A stretch of 64,000 nt of DNA from Gammaproteobacteria bacterium (GTDB lineage: Bacteria > Pseudomonadota > Gammaproteobacteria > Coxiellales > Coxiellaceae): assembly GCA_030425685.1 (NCBI GenBank), contig JAUIAD010000003.1, forward strand, positions 1 to 64,000, written 5' to 3'. The notes under the pieces were generated by a model, which had not been told where the DNA came from, did not search any database, and was given only the letters and a program-made list of their open reading frames with translations. Shown here one piece after another: positions 44,008 through 53,090 of the stretch. The stretch's first letter is position 1; each line of letters begins with the position of its first letter. The position numbers were made by a program, and so were the translations under genes.

Positions 44008-45273
44008 TTACCTTTTTTCCAACATCTGCTTTGCCGCTGCTACTGTATGGAAAGAACCAAAAACAATAATTCTATCCCCAGGTTTACTTTCAGAAACAGC
44101 TTTCTTAAGCCCAGCTTCAACCGAAGAGGAATTATAACAACTTTTTACAGCATTTGCTGCCAATTTTGCGCTAATTTTGACCGATTTTTCACCGCGTGGC
44201 ACATCTAAACCGGCTGCATACCACTCATCCACCAGTGATATCATTGGCAATAAAGCGGCTTCGATATCTTTGTCTTTTAACATGGCCACCACTGCCCTTG
44301 TTTTGCCGGCAAAACTCTGGCTATGGCCATAGGACGTTAACTGCTTGGCCAAAAAAGCAACCGACTGGGGGTTATGAGCAACATCGAAAATAACAGCAAT
44401 ATCATCCGCAGCGCTCACCTCAAACCGACCTGGCAAATGGGCTGTGGCCAAACCCGTCAAAATAGCATACTGCGTCACTGGCAGACGCTCCTGCATCAGA
44501 TCAATTGCCATTAGGCTAGTTGCCGCGTTTTGCAGCTTTAGCTGCGGTAGGGGTAAATTCGTTAAGTTAAACGTTGGACCTTGCCAATTCCACTTATCAC
44601 CGTTTGACTCAAAATCAAAATCTTTACCCAGAAGTGACAAGCAAACCTGCTTCTCTTGCGCCATTTGCAAAACACTCTGCGGAGGTTCTCGATCACCACA
44701 AACAGCTGACTTATCAGGTCGAAAAACACCCGCCTTTTCCTTGCCAATCTGCTCGCGGTTATCACCCAGCCAATCAACATGATCAATGGCGATATTAGTA
44801 ATGATCGGTAAATCCGGCTCGACCACATTAACAGCATCGAGGCGCCCCCCTAAGCCAATTTCTAATAGCAGTACATCAAAATCAGATTGCTTGCAGATCG
44901 ATAAAACAGCTAAGGTGGTAAACTCAAAGAAACTTAAAGAGAGATCTCCCCTGACAGCCTCTATGTGCTCAAAGGCATTCACCAGGGCATTATTGTCAAT
45001 AGACTCGCCGTTAATTCTAAGACGCTCATTAAAGTGTAGTAAGTGCGGGGACGTGTAAGCAGCGACACGATAGCCAGCTGTGCGATAGATTGATTCTAAA
45101 AAACAAACCGTTGAGCCTTTACCATTCGTTCCTGCAATGGTAATCACAGGACAAGAAAACTCGGTTAGCCCTAGATCGCTGGCCACCTTCTCAATACGCT
45201 GCAAGCCCAAATCAATGGCCGAAGAGTGCAAGCTCTGAATATACGTAAGCCAATCCGCTAATGACTTTTTCAT
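44008..45273 (-). CDS. folC: bifunctional folylpolyglutamate/dihydrofolate synthase
   Basis: 421 residues of the Mur ligase superfamily: P-loop [13 protein letters not shown] near 42-54, [36 protein letters not shown] and [21 protein letters not shown], then [15 protein letters not shown]. It adds glutamate to folates and makes dihydrofolate. The frame starts ATG and overlaps the accD stop by four bases. Same-strand order truA-accD-folC-dedD-cvpA-purF is standard for gammaproteobacteria. Confidence 0.95.
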   Translation of the reverse strand: MKKSLADWLTYIQSLHSSAIDLGLQRIEKVASDLGLTEFSCPVITIAGTNGKGSTVCFLESIYRTAGYRVAAYTSPHLLHFNERLRINGESIDNNALVNAFEHIEAVRGDLSLSFFEFTTLAVLSICKQSDFDVLLLEIGLGGRLDAVNVVEPDLPIITNIAIDHVDWLGDNREQIGKEKAGVFRPDKSAVCGDREPPQSVLQMAQEKQVCLSLLGKDFDFESNGDKWNWQGPTFNLTNLPLPQLKLQNAATSLMAIDLMQERLPVTQYAILTGLATAHLPGRFEVSAADDIAVIFDVAHNPQSVAFLAKQLTSYGHSQSFAGKTRAVVAMLKDKDIEAALLPMISLVDEWYAAGLDVPRGEKSVKISAKLAANAVKSCYNSSSVEAGLKKAVSESKPGDRIIVFGSFHTVAAAKQMLEKR

Positions 45274-46112
45274 TGAGGCATAAGTTTCGCAAGCAGTGAA
45301 GCCACTTTCTTTCTCATCTCACGACGATCGACAATCATATCGATAGCACCATGTTCCAATAAAAACTCGCTTCGTTGAAAGCCTTCTGGTAATACCTGCC
45401 GTATGGTTTGCTCGATAACACGCGGCCCTGAGAATCCAATCAGCGCATTCGGTTCAGCAATAATAATATCCCCCAATGTCGCCAGACTGGCAGAAACACC
45501 GCCCATGGTGGGATCGGTTAACACAGAAATAAAGGGAATATGGTTTTGTGCTAAACGCGCCAAAATAGCGCTGGTCTTAGCCATTTGAAACAGAGAAAAC
45601 AACCCCTCTTGCATACGCGCACCACCACTGGTGGCAAAACAAACGTAAGGCAGTTTTTCAGCCAGCGCCTTTTGCGCACCAACCACAAATCGCTCACCAA
45701 CGGCCGCACTCATTGAGCCGCCGACAAAAGGAAAGTTAAAAGCAGAAGCCACCACCGCTTGTCCTTCGACTTTACCCTGCATCACGATCAATGCTTCCTT
45801 TTCACCGGTAGCGCGTTGCGCTGCCGAAATACGGTCTTTATATTTTTTTGAATCACGGAATTTAAGACGATCAATAGAAACGATATTCGCCCCAAGCTCT
45901 TCTCGACCTTCTTCATCAAGAAATTGCTCTAAACGACGACGTCCAGAAATACGCAAGTGGTGTTCGCATTTTGTGCAAACATCCAGATTCCGCTCTAACT
46001 CGGCTCGATACAAAATAGCCTGACAGGCAGGACATTTGCTCCAAATCCCTTCGGGAACACCCTTCTTTTCAGAGGTTGAAATTTTCGGTAATAATTTTTT
46101 AAACCAACTCAT
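45270..46112 (-). CDS. accD: acetyl-CoA carboxylase carboxyltransferase subunit beta
   Basis: 280 residues from the ATG at 46112 ([11 protein letters not shown]), with AAGAGA upstream; GTG at 46136 is an unlikely longer start. The N-terminal zinc ribbon CPAC...CTKC lies near 26-48. The crotonase-like carboxyltransferase domain includes [19 protein letters not shown] and [22 protein letters not shown]. It forms the carboxyltransferase with AccA, which is not in this window, for malonyl-CoA and fatty acid synthesis. Confidence 0.95.
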   Translation of the reverse strand: MSWFKKLLPKISTSEKKGVPEGIWSKCPACQAILYRAELERNLDVCTKCEHHLRISGRRRLEQFLDEEGREELGANIVSIDRLKFRDSKKYKDRISAAQRATGEKEALIVMQGKVEGQAVVASAFNFPFVGGSMSAAVGERFVVGAQKALAEKLPYVCFATSGGARMQEGLFSLFQMAKTSAILARLAQNHIPFISVLTDPTMGGVSASLATLGDIIIAEPNALIGFSGPRVIEQTIRQVLPEGFQRSEFLLEHGAIDMIVDRREMRKKVASLLAKLMPQ

Positions 46113-46190
46113 AATGAATCTCTTAAAACGCGACACAGTATCGATAACTGCATGAATGATACAGCATTCATCTTAAGATTGAAATTGCTA

Positions 46191-47003
46191 TTATGGAAGA
46201 AAGAAAGGCCCTAAAGGCACGCGTGGTAATTTAAATTCAGGGGGGTAAGTCACCTCGACCAAGTAAAGCCCATTAGGAGAAATGGTAACACCCGCAGTCC
46301 GTCGGTCTTGCGCTTCCAACACCTCTTTTGCCCATTCAATAGGCTTTTCACCACTACCAATAGCCACCAACATGCCAGCAATATTACGCACCATGTGCAG
46401 CAAAAATGCATTAGCTTGCACTTCTAGAATCAGCATACGACCAGATCGGCGAATATCGAGCAATGACATTGTACGAATAGGTGACTTTGATTGGCAACCA
46501 GAACCACGAAATGAAGAAAAGTCATGCTCGCCAAGCAGGTAATTACCTGCTTCCTGCATACGCTTCTCATCCAAAGGTTTGTACCACCAACCTACCGCAT
46601 GACGTAGAATGGCCGGCTTAACATCATGATTATAAAGAACATAACGATAACGGCGAGCAGTAGCACTAAAACGCGCATGAAAATTCTTCTCAACCGGCTT
46701 GGCCCACAACACACTAATATCTGAAGGTAAGTTAGAGTTGGCGCCAAAAACCCAAGCGTGGTCACTGCGTTCAGCATCCGTGTCAAAATGAATAACCTGC
46801 GCACTCGCATGCACACGCGCATCGGTGCGTCCTGCACAAGTTACTGTGACGCGATGATTTGCCACTAAAGACAGCGCTTTTTCAACTTGCAACTGAACCG
46901 TTGACAGCTCCTCTTGCACTTGCCAGCCATGGTAACGCGCACCATCATAGCGTACGCACAAAGCTATGCGCTGCTTTTGCTGACCCTCTTTATTGCTGGT
47001 CAT
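46191..47003 (-). CDS. truA: tRNA pseudouridine synthase A
   Basis: 270 residues. The catalytic aspartate motif CAGRTDARVHA lies near 56-66; RYRYVLYNHD, GEHDFSSFRGSGCQSKSPIRTM and ANAFLLHMVRNIAGML match TruA, which modifies uridines 38-40 of the anticodon stem. The ATG overlaps the stop of the upstream fimV-like gene by four bases. Typical length and context. Confidence 0.95.
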   Translation of the reverse strand: MTSNKEGQQKQRIALCVRYDGARYHGWQVQEELSTVQLQVEKALSLVANHRVTVTCAGRTDARVHASAQVIHFDTDAERSDHAWVFGANSNLPSDISVLWAKPVEKNFHARFSATARRYRYVLYNHDVKPAILRHAVGWWYKPLDEKRMQEAGNYLLGEHDFSSFRGSGCQSKSPIRTMSLLDIRRSGRMLILEVQANAFLLHMVRNIAGMLVAIGSGEKPIEWAKEVLEAQDRRTAGVTISPNGLYLVEVTYPPEFKLPRVPLGPFFLP

Positions 47004-47902
47004 GCGGGAATTTGTTGCTGCAGTTCCTCTGCTTGCGCTTTTTGTTCATCGTCTCCCTGCGATAACACTTCGGTGAGGACCTTTTTCGCGGCATCAAAAT
47101 CTTCCATCGCGATATAGGCACGAATTAAATTAAGCTTGGCGGGAATGCTTTCTGAGCTACCCATATAGTCATATTCATCTTGAGTATCATCATCGTCGTT
47201 ATTGTTCTCAGCAGATGCTTCATGAAAAGGCGTTTTGTGCATCTTAGCGCGCTTAGAACGGCGTGGTAATGCTGCCCAAATAAGAAAAACAAGCAATACG
47301 CCGATAGCACCCAAAATAATTCTCAAGCCCATGGGGCCTAAAATACGTTCCCAATGATCAACCCACTGTGCGATAGTTGATTGTAAGGCTGGCTGCTGCT
47401 CAGCTGTGTTCTGTAGCACGTTGAGGTGCGTCATTTCCTTGTTGAGCAAAGTGGCGACTTGATCCACTTGTTTCACTTGATTCTGCAGCGACTTAATTTG
47501 TGTATCAATGGCGACTAAACGAGAGTCTGTTTGCTGCTGGAAAAGTAGGTTATTTTGATTCAGCTGATTAATTTCAGCTTGCATCAGCTTTAAGGCCTGA
47601 CGATATGCCGCCGCATCACGTGCTGATAATTGCTGAGCTCTGGCATGATGCCTACTTAAGCCCTTCTGCTGTACAGCTTTTGCTGCTGGCTGAGAGGCTC
47701 CTGTAGTTTTTGGCGCTTGCTGAGCGGTTTTGGCAGCAACTGCTGGCTGCGCTGTACTGTTTGCTGTTGCGACCTGCTGTTGCGGCTGATCAGCAGACTC
47801 GTAGGCCTGTGTCGGTGTATTTTGATTAAAATAGCCAGTTGCAAAAACAACAGCCGGAATTAACGTCCCAATTGCAATCAAACGAACATATAATTTAGAC
47901 AC
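47000..47902 (-). CDS. FimV-like protein, short form
   Basis: 300 residues from a GTG at 47902, which has AAGGAG 7 bases upstream. An N-terminal membrane segment (about 5-25) is followed by a Gln/Ala-rich linker and a coiled-coil (about 85-150, ALKLMQAEINQLNQNNLLFQQQTDSRL). A second membrane helix (GLRIILGAIGVLLVFLIWAAL, about 195-215) leads to a C-terminal FimV domain (PAKLNLIRAYIAMEDFDAAKKVLTEVLSQGDDEQKAQAEEL). FimV normally has a LysM domain and about 900 residues, so this is a reduced form. FimV acts in polar pilus or secretion assembly; here the role is inferred. Confidence 0.8.
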   Translation of the reverse strand: MSKLYVRLIAIGTLIPAVVFATGYFNQNTPTQAYESADQPQQQVATANSTAQPAVAAKTAQQAPKTTGASQPAAKAVQQKGLSRHHARAQQLSARDAAAYRQALKLMQAEINQLNQNNLLFQQQTDSRLVAIDTQIKSLQNQVKQVDQVATLLNKEMTHLNVLQNTAEQQPALQSTIAQWVDHWERILGPMGLRIILGAIGVLLVFLIWAALPRRSKRAKMHKTPFHEASAENNNDDDDTQDEYDYMGSSESIPAKLNLIRAYIAMEDFDAAKKVLTEVLSQGDDEQKAQAEELQQQIPA

Positions 47903-47970
47903 ACGCTTTCTCCTTCGCATCAACATAGAGTTTTATTCATAGCAATATATCATTTAAGTATCACTTCAGC

Positions 47971-47998
47971 AAAATAAAAAGGGGCCAAATGGCCCCTT
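47971..47998 (-). terminator. rho-independent terminator of the outer membrane protein gene
   Basis: On the minus strand, AAGGGGCCA and TGGCCCCTT form a 9-bp stem around a short TT loop (47979-47998), followed by TTTTTATTTT (47980-47971). It lies 19 bases after the stop of the beta-barrel gene on that strand. Confidence 0.85.
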
Positions 47999-48017
47999 CT
48001 GCTTAGACTAGATAAGC

Positions 48018-48821
48018 TTAGAACTTGTAAGTTAAACCTACAGTTACCATATCTAAGTCAGGTAGGTATTTAGTGAAGTCACCGTTTGCTTTGGCGATAT
48101 CTTCCACTTTACCTTTACCAAAGATACGTGAGTAAGCTACGTCAACAGCAACATTTTCATTGATGTTGTAGCCTAAACCAACTTCAACCTTAGGACGGAA
48201 ATGACCTTTAGTTTGCGTTACATCTTTAGGTGTATAGCTGATTGGACCTGAGTAAGGAGGAAAAACACCTGTAGTACCTGTTCCTTTAACGCTACCAGAA
48301 ACAGTCACTTTTTGATGTACATAAGCAACACCCGCGGCACCAAATGCATAGAAAGTGTCGTTATCAAAAGGCAAAGTACCTTTAGCCATTAGATCAAACG
48401 CATAGAATGATTCTTTTATCTGTCCATTAAAAGTACCATTTGTAAAGGTAGTTGGAATGCCATGAATATTCATCTGCACATCTTTTAATGAGCCGCTAGT
48501 TTTTTCCTTTAAAGTAGGTAAGTAGGCAAAACCACCTTCAAAACTAAGGTATTGGTTAATCGCATAACCTGCCGCTAAACGTCCGGCAAAACCATTTAAA
48601 TCATTTGTGGATGTTCCAGCAACCGCGCCGTGCAATAATGAATAACTTTTATCCATTTTGAAATCTTTTGAAACTTGATCCATGCCGTAACCAGCTTGAC
48701 CACGAACATAAAAACCACTGTGATCGACTGGCGCTGGAGTATCTGCCTGGCCGGCCATTGCAACCATACCTGTTGCTAATGCAGCAACAGCAGAAGCGCT
48801 AACAAGAACTTTTTTCAACAT
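48018..48821 (-). CDS. outer membrane beta-barrel protein
   Basis: 267 residues. A signal peptide (about 1-24, ending MVAMAGQA) is followed by an OmpA/opacity-like 8-stranded barrel: GFYVRGQAGYGMDQV, GRLAAGYAINQYLSFEGGFAYL, YAFGAAGVAYVHQKV, PKVEVGLGYNINENVAVDVAYSRIFGKG, and a C-terminal strand MVTVGLTYKF ending in Phe, as required for barrel assembly. Probable porin-like or adhesin outer membrane protein. A sigma-70 promoter at 48919-48947 and a strong terminator at 47971-47998 make it a single-gene unit. It is a common type of abundant protein in Legionella and Coxiella. Confidence 0.9.
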   Translation of the reverse strand: MLKKVLVSASAVAALATGMVAMAGQADTPAPVDHSGFYVRGQAGYGMDQVSKDFKMDKSYSLLHGAVAGTSTNDLNGFAGRLAAGYAINQYLSFEGGFAYLPTLKEKTSGSLKDVQMNIHGIPTTFTNGTFNGQIKESFYAFDLMAKGTLPFDNDTFYAFGAAGVAYVHQKVTVSGSVKGTGTTGVFPPYSGPISYTPKDVTQTKGHFRPKVEVGLGYNINENVAVDVAYSRIFGKGKVEDIAKANGDFTKYLPDLDMVTVGLTYKF

Positions 48822-48918
48822 AGTGAGTTCACCTTAAATTAACTTTTATACAAGTCCTAAACAAAAAGCCTAAATAATTTTATTGAGAAGAATTCCCGAG
48901 GCAGGTCCATTGCAGCGC

Positions 48919-48947
48919 AATTTAACAATATTAAAATTTTCTGTCAA
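48919..48947 (-). promoter_or_regulatory. probable sigma-70 promoter of the outer membrane protein gene
   Basis: On minus: TTGACA (48947-48942), a spacer of 17 bases, then TAAATT (48924-48919). The -35 box is the exact consensus. Transcription would start near 48912, leaving a leader of about 90 bases. The gap from 48822 to 49173 otherwise holds nothing I can support. Confidence 0.7.
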
Positions 48948-49173
48948 TGTTTAATCAAAGCGAATAATTTAATTACAACTTTTTTTACCCTTAATGAGTA
49001 GTTAATACTTCGGAATTACATACTAAACAATTCGCTTTGCGTAACTGTCTTTATTTTGAGATCAAATAAAGCTCAAAACACGCCTTCTTATTATCTCTTT
49101 CGTTCATTTCTTTGCATTAATTTCTAAACCATTCTAAAATAAAGTAAATTCATTGGTTTCAGGGAAGAAGATC

Positions 49174-49683
49174 ATGAAAGCGACGTTAGCACATACTCTT
49201 GCATTTATTCTCAGCCACCTACCACTGATTATGTTGTTACTAGCCTTAATAATAGCCAGTATTATCGTTGTTATGCGCGGTGAGCACGGTGGGAAATTGC
49301 AAAATGTGAACACCTTTGTTGCTTTGATGATGCTAATGGCAGTAGGAATTCCCTGCTTATGGAACTTTATGACGCATACCTTTCTGACACTTAATGGCAA
49401 ACATTTATTTACCTGGCAAGCGAATCAGCTGAAATACGGGTTTGCTATTGCCAACCTTGCTATTGGCTTTGCAGCAATCATTGCGTTTAATGCCAGCAAA
49501 GGGTATCGATTGGCAATGACACTTATTGCTACCTTTTTCTTTTGGGGCATTGCAGGCGGTCAGCTGTATATTAAACCTGGGCAAACCAATATCATGTTTT
49601 ATACCTACATCATGATTCCTGTTGTTATGATGGTGTTAATGGGTATGTATTGTAAACGTGCGCGGACGGTGTTTACTCACTAG
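49174..49683 (+). CDS. hypothetical multi-pass membrane protein
   Basis: 169 residues from the ATG at 49174 with GGGAAGAAG upstream; TTG at 49153 is the alternative. Five hydrophobic segments (about 10-35, 47-68, 84-110, 112-130 and 138-160) make it an inner membrane protein. The segments LAIGFAAIIAFNASKGYRLAMTLIATFFFWGIAGGQLYIKPGQTNIMFYTYIMIPVVMMVLMGMY resemble the small DUF-type membrane proteins of gammaproteobacteria of about 170 residues. No function is known to me. Confidence 0.7.
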   Translation: MKATLAHTLAFILSHLPLIMLLLALIIASIIVVMRGEHGGKLQNVNTFVALMMLMAVGIPCLWNFMTHTFLTLNGKHLFTWQANQLKYGFAIANLAIGFAAIIAFNASKGYRLAMTLIATFFFWGIAGGQLYIKPGQTNIMFYTYIMIPVVMMVLMGMYCKRARTVFTH

Positions 49684-49769
49684 AGTTCTATTCCTACCTT
49701 AAACTGTCATGCCTTTATCTAACCCCAAGACCGGTGTTATACCTGAATTTACCTACCACGGAGGTTTGC

Positions 49770-49789
49770 GGGCGCAGCATGCTGCGCCC
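49770..49789. repeat. 20-bp perfect palindrome, intergenic copy
   Basis: GGGCGCAGCATGCTGCGCCC with flanks TTTGC and CTAC, identical to copies at 40186-40205 and in scpB. It lies 34 bases before copy 2 of the multi-hairpin element. Confidence 0.9.
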
Positions 49790-49822
49790 CTACAGGGTGC
49801 AAATCACATCACCACTAGAATA

Positions 49823-49980
49823 CAGGAGTTTCGCACTTGTGCGAAACAAAACAAATCCCGATGGGGATTTTCAAGGGGAGAATTGGGGTTCTCCCCTTGA
49901 ATCGCTGTCCATGCGAGCTAGTCTCGCATAGGCGAAATATAACCAGGAAGGAGGTTTGCACTGAAAGTGCGAAACTCCTG
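49823..49980. repeat. multi-hairpin repeat element, copy 2
   Basis: 158 bases bounded by CAGGAGTTTCGCAC (49823-49836) and its exact inverted copy GTGCGAAACTCCTG (49967-49980). Inside, in order: GTTTCGCAC/GTGCGAAAC (49828-49847), AAATCCC/GGGATTT (49853-49870), TCAAGGGGAGAA/TTCTCCCCTTGA (12 bp, 49871-49900), ATGCGAG/CTCGCAT (49911-49929) and GCACT/AGTGC (49958-49970, extended by three pairs). Nearly every base lies in a stem or a short loop. The gap from 49684 to 50144 holds this element, the palindrome at 49770 and a terminator, and no supported gene. Confidence 0.9.
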
Positions 49981-50097
49981 GAATAATAGAACCCCTCAAT
50001 GGGCGTAGAGGCACTATATGTTGCGCTTGCGAGGGTTTACTGCTACGGCAGTTTGGATACAGCATGATGCCTATGCCCGTTAGGGTGCACCCCTACT

Positions 50098-50128
50098 AAA
50101 ACGGGCGCAATTGCTGCGCCCGTCGTTT
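50098..50128. terminator. bidirectional terminator after cydX
   Basis: ACGGGCGCA (50101-50109) pairs with TGCGCCCGT (50115-50123), flanked on the left by AAAA and on the right by CGTTTTT. On minus the stem is followed by TTTTAG, ending the cydABX transcript. Confidence 0.75.
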
Positions 50129-50144
50129 TTATAAAAGTTTAGAT

Positions 50145-50237
50145 CTAATCATCTAGTTTTTTATTAACACGCAATGTTAAATAGAAACCTGCTGCCATGC
50201 TAATTACTAATAACACTGTTGTGACGATATAAAACAT
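50145..50237 (-). CDS. cydX: CydX-like small subunit of cytochrome bd oxidase
   Basis: 30 residues, MFYIVTTVLLVISMAAGFY followed by LTLRVNKKLDD. One membrane helix (about 3-20) and a short basic-acidic tail. It is 21 bases downstream of cydB on the same strand, with GAGG 7 bases before the ATG. CydX of E. coli is 37 residues, has one helix, and stabilises the CydAB hemes; its genes are often missed by annotators. The sequence is not identical to the known CydX pattern (no clear conserved Trp or Glu), so the name rests on size, topology and context. Confidence 0.65.
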   Translation of the reverse strand: MFYIVTTVLLVISMAAGFYLTLRVNKKLDD

Positions 50238-50258
50238 TTACGACCTCGCTTATGGTTA

Positions 50259-51404
50259 TTAATAGTAAGTATGCTCATCTTTTTCAATATCAGCTGCGGT
50301 GATTGTTTTGTCCTTAGCCCATATTGTGCGATACGCAAAGATCTTATAGACCAAAATGACAATTAACAACACCACACCAACATATAGCATCATATTTAAC
50401 GCATACTGACTCGACGTTGAATTCCACACCGTTAAACTTTGGTTCGGGTTAGTCGAAGAAGGCATGATAAAAGGAAATAAGGTAGCACCCGCTGTTCCAA
50501 TTACCCCACCAACCGTAAAGACACTTGCCCAAAAACAAAGTATCGCATTACGCTTATAGTTTGCCCACAGTGAAACAAACATCGAGAGATAAGCAATAAT
50601 AGGTACATAATATTTCCAAGGGTAGTCATTATAGCTTTGAATCCAATAACCCACGCCTTGCGACACTTGATTCTTCAACGGGTATAAATCAGGATTTGCC
50701 GCGGAAGAAAGCAAATGATAACCACTGACATCAAACACTATCAACAGACCTGCAATGCTAAATGTTATAAATAGTAAAACAGTGAATAAAGCATGCAGCT
50801 TACGCCCCATCTCGCGCAAATGCCCAACTGTGCGACGCTGAATATAAGCAGAACCATGCATTAAAACCATTAATACCGAAGACACGCCAGAGAGCACAGC
50901 AAACCCAGATAATAGCTGGAAGAAGTTTCCTGTATAAAAATCTCGGAACGTACCCGGATCAAAATGGAAAGGCATGCCCAGCAGGCAATTCCCTAGCGCT
51001 ACACCAAAAATAAACACCGGTACCACCGAGCTTATTAACAAGCCAATATCCCAACAGCGGCGCCAAACGTGACTCTGAATCTTACTACGATAGTCATAGC
51101 CTGGTGGGCGTAAGAATAACGACCACAGAATACAGAACATCGCAGCATAAAGGCCTGAAAATGCTGTTGCGTAAACCACCGGCCACACAACAAACAAGCC
51201 CCCACCAGCAAAAACAATCCAGGTTTGGTTGCCATCCCACACCGGCGCACTAATATTCAAAAGCACACGGCGATCTTGCTCATTGCGCAAAAACGGCATA
51301 ATGGTCGTTACACCAGAATCAAACCCTGCCGTTGCTGCATAAACAATCAAGACAAAACCAATTAACGCCCACCAAGTTACTTGTAAGAAAGAATAATCCA
51401 GCAT
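50259..51404 (-). CDS. cydB: cytochrome bd ubiquinol oxidase subunit II
   Basis: 381 residues with about nine helices: TAGFDSGVTTIMPFL and SAPVWDGNQTWIVFAGGGLFVVWPVVYATAFSGLYAAMF near 26-90, and the C-terminal VWNSTSSQYALNMMLYVGVVLL. It pairs with CydA to reduce oxygen to water with quinol. The ATG at 51404 overlaps the last base of the cydA stop region. Its length fits E. coli CydB (379). Confidence 0.95.
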   Translation of the reverse strand: MLDYSFLQVTWWALIGFVLIVYAATAGFDSGVTTIMPFLRNEQDRRVLLNISAPVWDGNQTWIVFAGGGLFVVWPVVYATAFSGLYAAMFCILWSLFLRPPGYDYRSKIQSHVWRRCWDIGLLISSVVPVFIFGVALGNCLLGMPFHFDPGTFRDFYTGNFFQLLSGFAVLSGVSSVLMVLMHGSAYIQRRTVGHLREMGRKLHALFTVLLFITFSIAGLLIVFDVSGYHLLSSAANPDLYPLKNQVSQGVGYWIQSYNDYPWKYYVPIIAYLSMFVSLWANYKRNAILCFWASVFTVGGVIGTAGATLFPFIMPSSTNPNQSLTVWNSTSSQYALNMMLYVGVVLLIVILVYKIFAYRTIWAKDKTITAADIEKDEHTYY

Positions 51405-52939
51405 TATTTGCCCTCCATACCTACGACACTAGGCCCACGACGGGCGTATTTAAACATTAGAAATAACTCAATCGCAAACAAGCTGAGATACAAGAAAATA
51501 AATCCCGACAAGCTGGTTACGATTGTGGCAAAGTTAATACTTGAAGTCCCCATAAAGGTCGGCAAGAAATTATGCACCACCCAAGGCTGACGCCCCGTTT
51601 CAGCTAATACCCAGCCAGCTTCAGCGGCAATATAGGGAATAGGGATCGCATACAGCACCATCCGCAAGTAGAAACGATGCTTATCCAAGGTCCCGCGATA
51701 ACTAAAAAAGTAGCCGAAGAGAATAAGTAATAACATTATCCCCCAAAGACCAATCATCAAACGAAACATCCAAAAAGCCGTTGATACCTCGGGAATGCCC
51801 GAATAAGCCGCCTTATCAATTTGCGCCGGTGTTGCATCAACTACATTCGGTGCAAAAGGCTTAAGCAAGAAGCCATAACCAAGATCATTTAGATGTTGCT
51901 TATATACAGCTTCAGCGCCCATATTACCTTTAATCATCTGCTGCAAAGCACCATAACCAGACATACCACTAACAACACGCTTACGGAATTTCTCGACTAA
52001 AGGTTTGACCCCTTCAACCGTACCCGTTAATGAGTGCGTAGCGATTAGACTTAAGGCCCAAGGAATTTTAATCGTAAAGAAAACATTCTTTCTTTGTTTT
52101 TGATCAGGAAACGCGACCAGATACCAAGCTGCAGGTGGTTTTTGTGTTTCCCACTGCGCTTCAATCGCCGCCATTTTCTCAGGCTCATATTTAGCAACCT
52201 GCAAACCATTCTGATCACCATAAAAGCCCACAGACAAGACAGCGATCAAACCAAAACCTGCACCTACGGCAAAAGAGCGCTTAGCAAAATTAATATACTT
52301 GCCTTTTAACAAGTAGTACGCACTGATGCCCATAATAAACATACAGCCTGTTAAAAAGCCGGCAAAGGCAACATGACCAATACGAATTTGCGCCAGGCTA
52401 TTCAAATACAACTTACTAATAGCGCTTAAGTTTAAGCTCATATTCTTCCATTCAAAGCTGGTTGCCACCGGATGTTGCATCCAACTGTTAGCAGCAAGAA
52501 TATTAACAATCGACAAGGTAGCCCCACCAGCCATCAAGAAGGTGACCAGAAAGTGCATCTTTTTACTGAGCTTATCCCAGGTAAAGAAAAACAACCCAAA
52601 CATGGTCGCTTCCAGCATAAATGCGGTGATCCCTTCGATCGCTAAAATAGGACCGAAACTTCCGCCGATCATGCGTGAAAAATAAGCCCAGTTAGTACCG
52701 AACTCAAATTCCATCGTCATTCCGGTAACAACCCCCATGGCAAAGTTAATCGCCAGGAGCTTACCCCAGAATTTCGTCATATTCTTATAAACTTCTTTAC
52801 CTGTTTTGAGGTATGCAGCCTCCATCACCACCAATAGCCAGGTTAAACCTAGCGTTAATGGAACAAATAAGAAGTGAAAGATTGCGGTTAAACCAAATTG
52901 AACACGAGAGAGATCTACGACAGTTTGCGTTGGAAACAC
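51404..52939 (-). CDS. cydA: cytochrome bd ubiquinol oxidase subunit I
   Basis: 511 residues from a GTG at 52939, which has TAAGGA 7 bases upstream; TTG at 52957 is an unlikely longer start. LSRVQFGLTAIFHFLFVPLTLGL contains the first heme ligand His. FEFGTNWAYFSRMIGGSFGPILAIEGITAFMLEATMFGLFFF covers the b595/d region, and IGLWGIMLLL and EAGWVLAETGRQPWVV follow. Near E. coli length, so a long Q loop is present. It reduces oxygen at low tension without pumping protons. Expected to help in a low-oxygen host niche. Confidence 0.95.
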   Translation of the reverse strand: MFPTQTVVDLSRVQFGLTAIFHFLFVPLTLGLTWLLVVMEAAYLKTGKEVYKNMTKFWGKLLAINFAMGVVTGMTMEFEFGTNWAYFSRMIGGSFGPILAIEGITAFMLEATMFGLFFFTWDKLSKKMHFLVTFLMAGGATLSIVNILAANSWMQHPVATSFEWKNMSLNLSAISKLYLNSLAQIRIGHVAFAGFLTGCMFIMGISAYYLLKGKYINFAKRSFAVGAGFGLIAVLSVGFYGDQNGLQVAKYEPEKMAAIEAQWETQKPPAAWYLVAFPDQKQRKNVFFTIKIPWALSLIATHSLTGTVEGVKPLVEKFRKRVVSGMSGYGALQQMIKGNMGAEAVYKQHLNDLGYGFLLKPFAPNVVDATPAQIDKAAYSGIPEVSTAFWMFRLMIGLWGIMLLLILFGYFFSYRGTLDKHRFYLRMVLYAIPIPYIAAEAGWVLAETGRQPWVVHNFLPTFMGTSSINFATIVTSLSGFIFLYLSLFAIELFLMFKYARRGPSVVGMEGK

Positions 52940-53090
52940 TTGAACATCCTTATTCAATAGTCAACAAAAGAGGTCTCAAAAAGCTTAACAAATAGAAGAG
53001 CTTAAAGCAAACTTGCTCTAGGGCATCTTTCGTATCTGTCTATCAACTAACAAACTAGAACATATTTTGAGTTTAACCGTAGTCGCCGCT

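Noticed and set aside
46282-46837. Open frames antisense or in other frames of truA
   Set aside because: The truA frame carries all family motifs; the others are shadows.
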